Shown here: piece after piece, positions 7,473 to 10,748 of the stretch
Layout of the letters: every line of letters begins with the position of its first letter
Position numbering within the stretch: the stretch's first letter is position 1
NCBI GenBank assembly: GCA_020050895.1
Contig: JAGVJW010000256.1
Coordinates: forward strand, 1 to 10,748
From: a bacterium
GTDB taxonomy: Bacteria; Bacteroidota; Ignavibacteria; Kapaibacteriales; Kapaibacteriaceae
DNA length: 10,748 nt
Reading direction: 5' to 3'
The notes under the pieces: generated by a model
Told to the model about the DNA's origin: nothing
Database searches by the model: none
Seen by the model: only the letters and a program-made list of their open reading frames with translations
Position numbers and translations under genes: made by a program

Positions 7473-8330
7473 AAATCTTCCCACTGTTTGCCAATACGTT
7501 GCATGTCCAACTGAGCGCACATCAAGGTGGTGCGCCCCCTTCACGATGTGAAATTCAGAGATGCCTGGTACAAATGCTGCTTCGATGCGCCTAGCATGTT
7601 CAAGGGGAATTCGTTCATCATCGCCTCCGTGGAAATGGAGAATTGGCTTCGTGATGGAACGCGCCGATACCTCCGGTCTCACGCTATCAATTCGAAAGTC
7701 GGCGATACTTTCAGCGCGTGAAAGTGATTTGTTGATTACGTTGGGGAAATAAAATCCACTGTAGCGTACCGAGTATTCTTGAGCTACATCGCGGAGTGAT
7801 GCAAAGGGGCATTCCACAATGCCAAAGGCAATTCGAGAATCATACGCCATAGCTTGCAGTGCAACGGAAGCGCCGAACGATGAACCAAAGATTCCAATAT
7901 GCGTTTGGTTAGCCCCCTTCGCAATGAGCCATGATATTAATGCGCTAATGTCTTGTTTTTCACGATAACCATACGTGCAGAACATACCTTCGCTTGCGCC
8001 GTGTGCTCGCATGTCGGCGAGGAAGACATCGTAACCAAGGTTGCGGAATTCATCAGCCGTAGCTATCATCGATTCCTTGTTATCTGCAATGCCGTGGACC
8101 ACAATTACCGTCCCGAGGGCGGGGCGTTGCAGCGTCTTCCGATAGAGACACGACAATTGCGTAGAGTCGTCGACACTCACCATTATTGTGCCTTGTAATT
8201 GTTCCGACTGTTTCCTGTACGGCTCTATCAGGGCATACGGCAGCACTCCATCCACCACCAGGGGTTCAAGCATAATCACAATAAACGAGATTATGCCAAC
8301 TGCCACCAACCACGCATTGATTTTGTTCAT
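7452..8330 (-). CDS. Membrane-anchored alpha/beta hydrolase
   Basis: This is a 292-residue serine hydrolase. Residues 5-27 form one hydrophobic segment without a clear cleavage site, so the domain is probably anchored on the outer face of the inner membrane. The fold signs come in order: VIVVHGIADNKE (75-86, oxyanion HG loop), DMRAHGASEG (106-115), nucleophile elbow GSSFG (149-153, Ser151), HGGDDERIP (234-242, Asp238 as acid) and KGAHHLD (264-270, with His267 or His268 as base). It resembles the BAAT/FrsA-like and YqkD-like hydrolases of unknown substrate that many bacteria carry. It reads toward moxR and the two stop regions overlap by 21 bases. A divergent secreted-protein gene begins at 8414, so it is probably transcribed alone, from the promoter proposed at 8370-8398. 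Family call firm; reaction unknown (ester or peptide cleavage is possible). Confidence 0.9.
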   Translation of the reverse strand: MNKINAWLVAVGIISFIVIMLEPLVVDGVLPYALIEPYRKQSEQLQGTIMVSVDDSTQLSCLYRKTLQRPALGTVIVVHGIADNKESMIATADEFRNLGYDVFLADMRAHGASEGMFCTYGYREKQDISALISWLIAKGANQTHIGIFGSSFGASVALQAMAYDSRIAFGIVECPFASLRDVAQEYSVRYSGFYFPNVINKSLSRAESIADFRIDSVRPEVSARSITKPILHFHGGDDERIPLEHARRIEAAFVPGISEFHIVKGAHHLDVRSVGHATYWQTVGRFLHDRTM

Positions 8331-8369
8331 AAGCTGATTGCGTGAAAACGTTTGGCAAGTCGCTACATT

Positions 8370-8398
8370 TTTATACGCTGCCCCATAATTTCGGTAAA
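8370..8398 (-). promoter_or_regulatory. Candidate sigma-70-like promoter for the hydrolase gene
   Basis: On the minus strand TTTACC (8398-8393) and TATAAA (8375-8370) are separated by 17 bases, four and five matches to the -35 and -10 consensus. A transcript would start near 8363 and leave a leader of about 33 bases before the ATG at 8330. In an FCB-group host the consensus may differ, so this is a sequence match only. Confidence 0.35.
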
Positions 8399-8413
8399 CC
8401 TTTAATCTTGATT

Positions 8414-9367
8414 ATGTACCAACTTCATTATCGTCGGTCTGCCCCTACCGTTCGCCAGTCTCGCATGTTTGGTTTAAATGCAGTCGCACTCATCTTCACT
8501 CTGATGTTCGGCTGTTTTCTTTTACCTGTGAGCTGTTTTGCTCAGGTAATTTTGCCGTTCGACATCTTGCCATACCAGCATGTAGACACAGTAGTAAATT
8601 TGTTTAAGGCAAAGGCAATTGACGCAGGAATTGTAAGGAATCAGGAAGGTGGGCAGGAAGTCCGTGCAACAAAGGTTGAATGGAAAGATATTGAATTCGA
8701 CACCGTGATAGTCTCATTCACAGGTCAGCCCGAAGAGGTTACACAGATATCTCTCGTGCGTGCATGCGAAGAGGACGAAGTTGAAAAGGCTACTGAGAAG
8801 CTCATAACCGATATTTCGGAACTGTTTGGAGCCCCTACCGAAGATGCCATGGACTATGCGATATGGTCGAGAGGAATCCGCCAGATGATCTTTCTCGGCC
8901 GAAGGGAAGACAATCAGTCTATTGCTGCATCATTCGATGTCGAAGCAGCGCTATACCGCCGGCCCAGCACAGACGCCTACTGGCCGTATCAGATTCCCAT
9001 CGATGCGTCGCGTGATGAAATCGAACGAATCGTCACCGCAGCTTGCTCGCGTCTCATCGAGAGAGACGACATGTTCATCAGCACAGCGGGCTGCTTCTGG
9101 TTGGGCATTCGATCTCGGAAAATGATTATCTGGAATGATGAAGGGGGCTTGATAACGCAGATCGAAGCGCGCTTCGATCCTGCCAGGGAATCGGAAGTAC
9201 GAGATGCAATAGTAAAAAAGTATGGCAAGCAAACGGCGTCAGACGATACCGGCTCTTCGTGGCATTTCGTCGGATCGTCCGACGCAGTGCGTCTCGAAAA
9301 ACAAGACGCCGATCTTGTTGTGCTGATCGATGTTCTGGCGTTGGAGCGTAAGCAGTATGCCGAATAG
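8414..9367 (+). CDS. Secreted protein of unknown function with two similar halves
   Basis: I do not recognise this family. Taking the ATG at 8414, the product has 317 residues. Residues 1-43 read as a signal peptide: Arg-rich start, hydrophobic 20-40, then SCFA before Gln44, giving a periplasmic or secreted protein. The Cys at 41 is preceded by Pro at -3, a poor lipobox. An in-frame GTG at 8342 would add 24 residues and almost abut the divergent hydrolase start, so it is less likely. The mature part seems to contain two related units, about 48-178 and 194-307. Each has a helix-like DTVVNLF / DEIERIV segment, a strand pair with VTQISL / ITQIEA, a charged helix ending in LFGAP / KYGKQ, then W and a closing strand. 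An internal duplication is inferred by eye. No catalytic motif is evident; a binding or structural role is only a guess. Confidence 0.8.
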   Translation: MYQLHYRRSAPTVRQSRMFGLNAVALIFTLMFGCFLLPVSCFAQVILPFDILPYQHVDTVVNLFKAKAIDAGIVRNQEGGQEVRATKVEWKDIEFDTVIVSFTGQPEEVTQISLVRACEEDEVEKATEKLITDISELFGAPTEDAMDYAIWSRGIRQMIFLGRREDNQSIAASFDVEAALYRRPSTDAYWPYQIPIDASRDEIERIVTAACSRLIERDDMFISTAGCFWLGIRSRKMIIWNDEGGLITQIEARFDPARESEVRDAIVKKYGKQTASDDTGSSWHFVGSSDAVRLEKQDADLVVLIDVLALERKQYAE

Positions 9368-9420
9368 GTTTGTAGGCTGCCACGAGCTTGGATTGTTGCT
9401 GGGAAGGATATGAAAAACCA

Positions 9421-9452
9421 CCATGCCGGGTATCAAGAGATACCCGGCATGG
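9421..9452. terminator. Perfect 14-bp hairpin, possible terminator or 3'-end stabiliser
   Basis: CCATGCCGGGTATC (9421-9434), loop AAGA, and GATACCCGGCATGG (9439-9452) pair without a mismatch. It starts 54 bases after the stop of the upstream gene. On the plus strand no T run follows, so intrinsic termination in that direction is doubtful. On the minus strand the stem is followed by TGG and TTTTT, which looks like a terminator, yet no minus-strand gene is supported to the right of it. It may protect the 3' end of the plus-strand transcript. Confidence 0.5.
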
Positions 9453-9616
9453 ACGTGGATAATATAATCACTCGTCAAAGGGAAACCATTATCCAGTCCA
9501 AACATACGCCGACGTAGAAGCTGTCCTGTTCAGACCAACCATTTATCGATAGCATTTGAAAAGACAGCTTTTTCATTTTGTATTTCACATAATGGTTGTT
9601 GATTCTTCACTTAATC

Positions 9617-9623
9617 GAAGAGG
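9617..9623 (+). promoter_or_regulatory. Ribosome binding site of the small secreted gene
   Basis: GAAGAGG lies 7 bases before the ATG at 9631, normal spacing. It supports this start over the TTG at 9556 and the ATG at 9592, which would put extra residues ahead of the signal peptide. Confidence 0.55.
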
Positions 9624-9630
9624 CTTGGCA

Positions 9631-9987
9631 ATGATCCGAACGAGTTGTTTTGTAGCAAAAGTGACAATAGTCATCGTCTTACTGTTTGTAGGATTTGAAT
9701 CTGCGTCGGCATACGTATATTACCTAATTGGGAAAAGATCCTTACCTGGTTGCGATTTCGATGCAGCGAATACGTGTGTTGTAAAAGTTGAGGCGCCAGG
9801 GCCAGAAGAGCCCGTAAATATTGTTGGGGAGGCTAACATTGATTACAGCACATCTACCCAGGTTGGCAGCGTGCTATTCATGGCACTTCCAACAGATGCG
9901 CAGCAATTCAGGTCTACATACGGGTTTACAATGGTTACAATTTGGTACACAACTGATGGTAGTCCGTGCCCAATTCCTAATCCCTGA
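9631..9987 (+). CDS. Small secreted cysteine-containing protein, unknown family
   Basis: I do not recognise this 118-residue protein. Residues 1-27 make a clear signal peptide: Arg3 and Lys10, hydrophobic core VTIVIVLLFVGF (11-22), then SASA before Tyr28. The mature protein of about 91 residues has three cysteines: Cys41 and Cys49 seven residues apart, and Cys113 close to the end in DGSPCPIPNP. The middle is rich in Pro, Glu and Val, with alternating hydrophobics suggesting beta structure. The frame opens earlier at a TTG (9556), but the ATG at 9631 has GAAGAGG 7 bases upstream and starts directly at the signal peptide. The next gene starts 2 bases after its stop and also encodes an exported cysteine protein, so the two are probably made together. 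Function could be a binding or structural partner, or a peptide precursor; none is shown. Confidence 0.75.
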   Translation: MIRTSCFVAKVTIVIVLLFVGFESASAYVYYLIGKRSLPGCDFDAANTCVVKVEAPGPEEPVNIVGEANIDYSTSTQVGSVLFMALPTDAQQFRSTYGFTMVTIWYTTDGSPCPIPNP

Positions 9988-9989
9988 AA

Positions 9990-10748
9990 GTGATTTTGCT
10001 AAATAGTAAACACTCATTTTGTATAAGTGTGGTTCTTCTGGCAGCGCTGGTTGTTGTTTTCACAACAGCCATCGCTGCCAATGTTGAGAATACGCCACAG
10101 ATCAATCCGACGTATAGCGTTCGCATGAGCATCTCTTCCTCTGCATGCATTCGCTGCATGGCAGGCACACTGTCGATCGCGCAATCGCAGCTGGGAGCGC
10201 TTCGTAACAGATGTCGCTTTTATGTGAACTCGAACAGCCCGACCGCAACCAGAGAGATTCGAAGTGTTGTCAGTGACACATCGGTCGTGTATATAAACAC
10301 CGCAAGTATCGCACAGTTCCGCAACGACACAGCTGAAGTTTTTGTCAACGGATCTGAAACTTTAATTGCTGTTTTTAAGTTGCCAGAGCAACATCAGCAC
10401 ATTCTCAATTTCATCGACTCCATCGATGCCGAGACTACGATTCGCTCAGTCGACACTGTACACTATGCGCAGCGCATTCCTATTAATACTCACATCACCT
10501 TCGATGAGAAGGCTCGCGTGCATGTGCACGACGATGGGCGAAGCGTCAGCATCGCACTCAAGGATAGAGCCCTCGTCATCTCACCGGACACCGTTACAGT
10601 ACTTCCGCAATACTTTAAGGTTTTGCCAGATTCGCTCAAGAACTCACTTATTTTACCGCAGAGTACAACAGTTGTGTCACCGAAGCGAGTTCTATACCGT
10701 CTCGTCAGTGCCGATGATCCCATCGACACCGTCATCAACAACGAAGAA
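9990..10748 (+). CDS. Exported CxxC protein of unknown family, 3' end outside window
   Basis: The frame is open from a GTG at 9990 to the window edge, giving 253 residues without a stop. The GTG follows the previous stop by 2 bases. Residues 1-30 form a signal peptide (Lys7, hydrophobic ISVVLLAALVVVFTTA, then IAA before Asn31), the main reason for this start; the next ATG (10125) would remove it. Residues 42-130 suggest a thioredoxin-like beginning: a strand (SVRMSIS), SSACIRC with CxxC at 53-56, a helix, a strand (CRFYVN) with Cys75, and a later VFVNG...LIAVFKL strand pair. The cis-proline of true thioredoxins is not obvious, so the fold is tentative. Residues from about 150 are beta-rich with no recognised motif. 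A disulfide or sensing role on the small cysteine protein upstream is an inference from pairing only. A 19-bp hairpin lies in the signal-peptide codons. Confidence 0.72.
   Translation, partial: MILLNSKHSFCISVVLLAALVVVFTTAIAANVENTPQINPTYSVRMSISSSACIRCMAGTLSIAQSQLGALRNRCRFYVNSNSPTATREIRSVVSDTSVVYINTASIAQFRNDTAEVFVNGSETLIAVFKLPEQHQHILNFIDSIDAETTIRSVDTVHYAQRIPINTHITFDEKARVHVHDDGRSVSIALKDRALVISPDTVTVLPQYFKVLPDSLKNSLILPQSTTVVSPKRVLYRLVSADDPIDTVINNEE
10039..10080 (+). repeat. Long hairpin inside the signal-peptide codons of the CxxC gene
   Basis: Bases 10039-10057 and 10062-10080 pair over 19 positions with one mismatch (C10047/T10072) and one G-U pair, closing a TTTC loop. The hairpin begins 50 bases after the GTG start and encodes the hydrophobic core and cleavage region. 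No T run follows, so it is not a standard terminator. It could slow ribosomes during export, attenuate the transcript or stabilise a processed upstream mRNA. Confidence 0.6.

Larger units (their letters stand above)
9368..9630 (+). other. Intergenic stretch with hairpin and AT-rich segment
   Basis: No convincing gene lies between the duplicated-domain gene and the small secreted gene. It holds a perfect hairpin (9421-9452), a full TATAAT at 9463-9468 without a fitting -35 box, an 8-bp palindrome TATCGATA at 9544-9551 and a weak long-loop inverted repeat (AGAAGCTGTC at 9516-9525 with GACAGCTTTT at 9563-9572) followed by T-rich sequence. The last could be a weak terminator or leader structure. 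The opposite-strand open frames here show no family features. Confidence 0.55.

Noticed and set aside
8342..8413. GTG start giving a 341-residue form of the duplicated-domain protein
   Set aside because: It would leave only 11 bases between divergent starts, overlap the proposed hydrolase promoter, and put 24 extra residues in front of a normal signal peptide.
9463..9468. Perfect TATAAT ahead of the small secreted gene
   Set aside because: No acceptable -35 box at 16-18 bases upstream, where the hairpin lies; it would give a leader of about 155 bases. Kept only as a remark in the intergenic entry.
8951..9505. Minus-strand open frames over and beyond the duplicated-domain gene
   Set aside because: Rich in His, Arg and Ser as expected of reverse reading, no ribosome binding site, and one would have to read through the perfect hairpin.
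9555..9580. TTTG ... TCATTTTG resembling a Bacteroidetes -33/-7 promoter
   Set aside because: The spacer is about 14 bases, shorter than the usual 19 or so, and the -7 element has a mismatch in its TA.
9977..10168. Minus-strand 63-residue frame with a hydrophobic middle
   Set aside because: The hydrophobic part is the reverse reading of the signal-peptide codons, which mirror each other because of the hairpin. The plus-strand frame is much longer.
1..10748. tRNA, rRNA, CRISPR array, insertion sequence, phage genes or toxin-antitoxin pair
   Set aside because: I looked for cloverleaf arms, regularly spaced repeats, terminal inverted repeats and transposase motifs and saw none. Small RNAs without strong structure could be missed by eye.

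Overview
The window reads as bacterial chromosome: dense, mostly intron-free genes in short co-directional runs, intermediate base composition, and no phage, transposon, CRISPR, tRNA or rRNA signal that I can see. Several genes have weak or no Shine-Dalgarno sequence, and three secreted or periplasmic proteins of little-known type cluster at the right end. This would suit a member of the Bacteroidetes/Chlorobi/Ignavibacteria (FCB) group, but that is an inference at low confidence, because no phylogenetic marker is present.

Left block (1-2713, minus strand): four genes read leftward in tight order. They are a YdfG-type short-chain dehydrogenase, an acylphosphatase, a second short-chain dehydrogenase joined to the acylphosphatase by a TGATG stop/start overlap, and a patatin-like phospholipase with a signal peptide that runs off the left edge. 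The block starts only 15 bases from a divergent gene. An 8-base AT palindrome lies in that gap and could serve as a paired -10 element for leaderless transcripts.

Middle block (2729-7472, plus strand): an M16-family peptidase homologue that has lost the HxxEH zinc motif, a DcuC-type C4-dicarboxylate carrier, a NifS/IscS-type cysteine desulfurase and a MoxR-type AAA ATPase, with gaps of 27, 4 and 24 bases. It is probably one transcript, although the functions do not make an obvious pathway. The MoxR gene has none of its usual DUF58/VWA partners and overlaps tail to tail with an alpha/beta hydrolase on the opposite strand (7452-8330).

Right block (8414-10748, plus strand): a secreted protein built of two similar halves, then a non-coding stretch with a perfect 14-bp hairpin, then two genes 2 bases apart. 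The first encodes a small exported protein with three cysteines outside the signal peptide. The second encodes an exported protein with a CxxC motif and is cut by the right edge. I cannot place this pair in a named family. It is the best candidate here for something undescribed, and a 19-bp hairpin is folded into the signal-peptide codons of the second gene.
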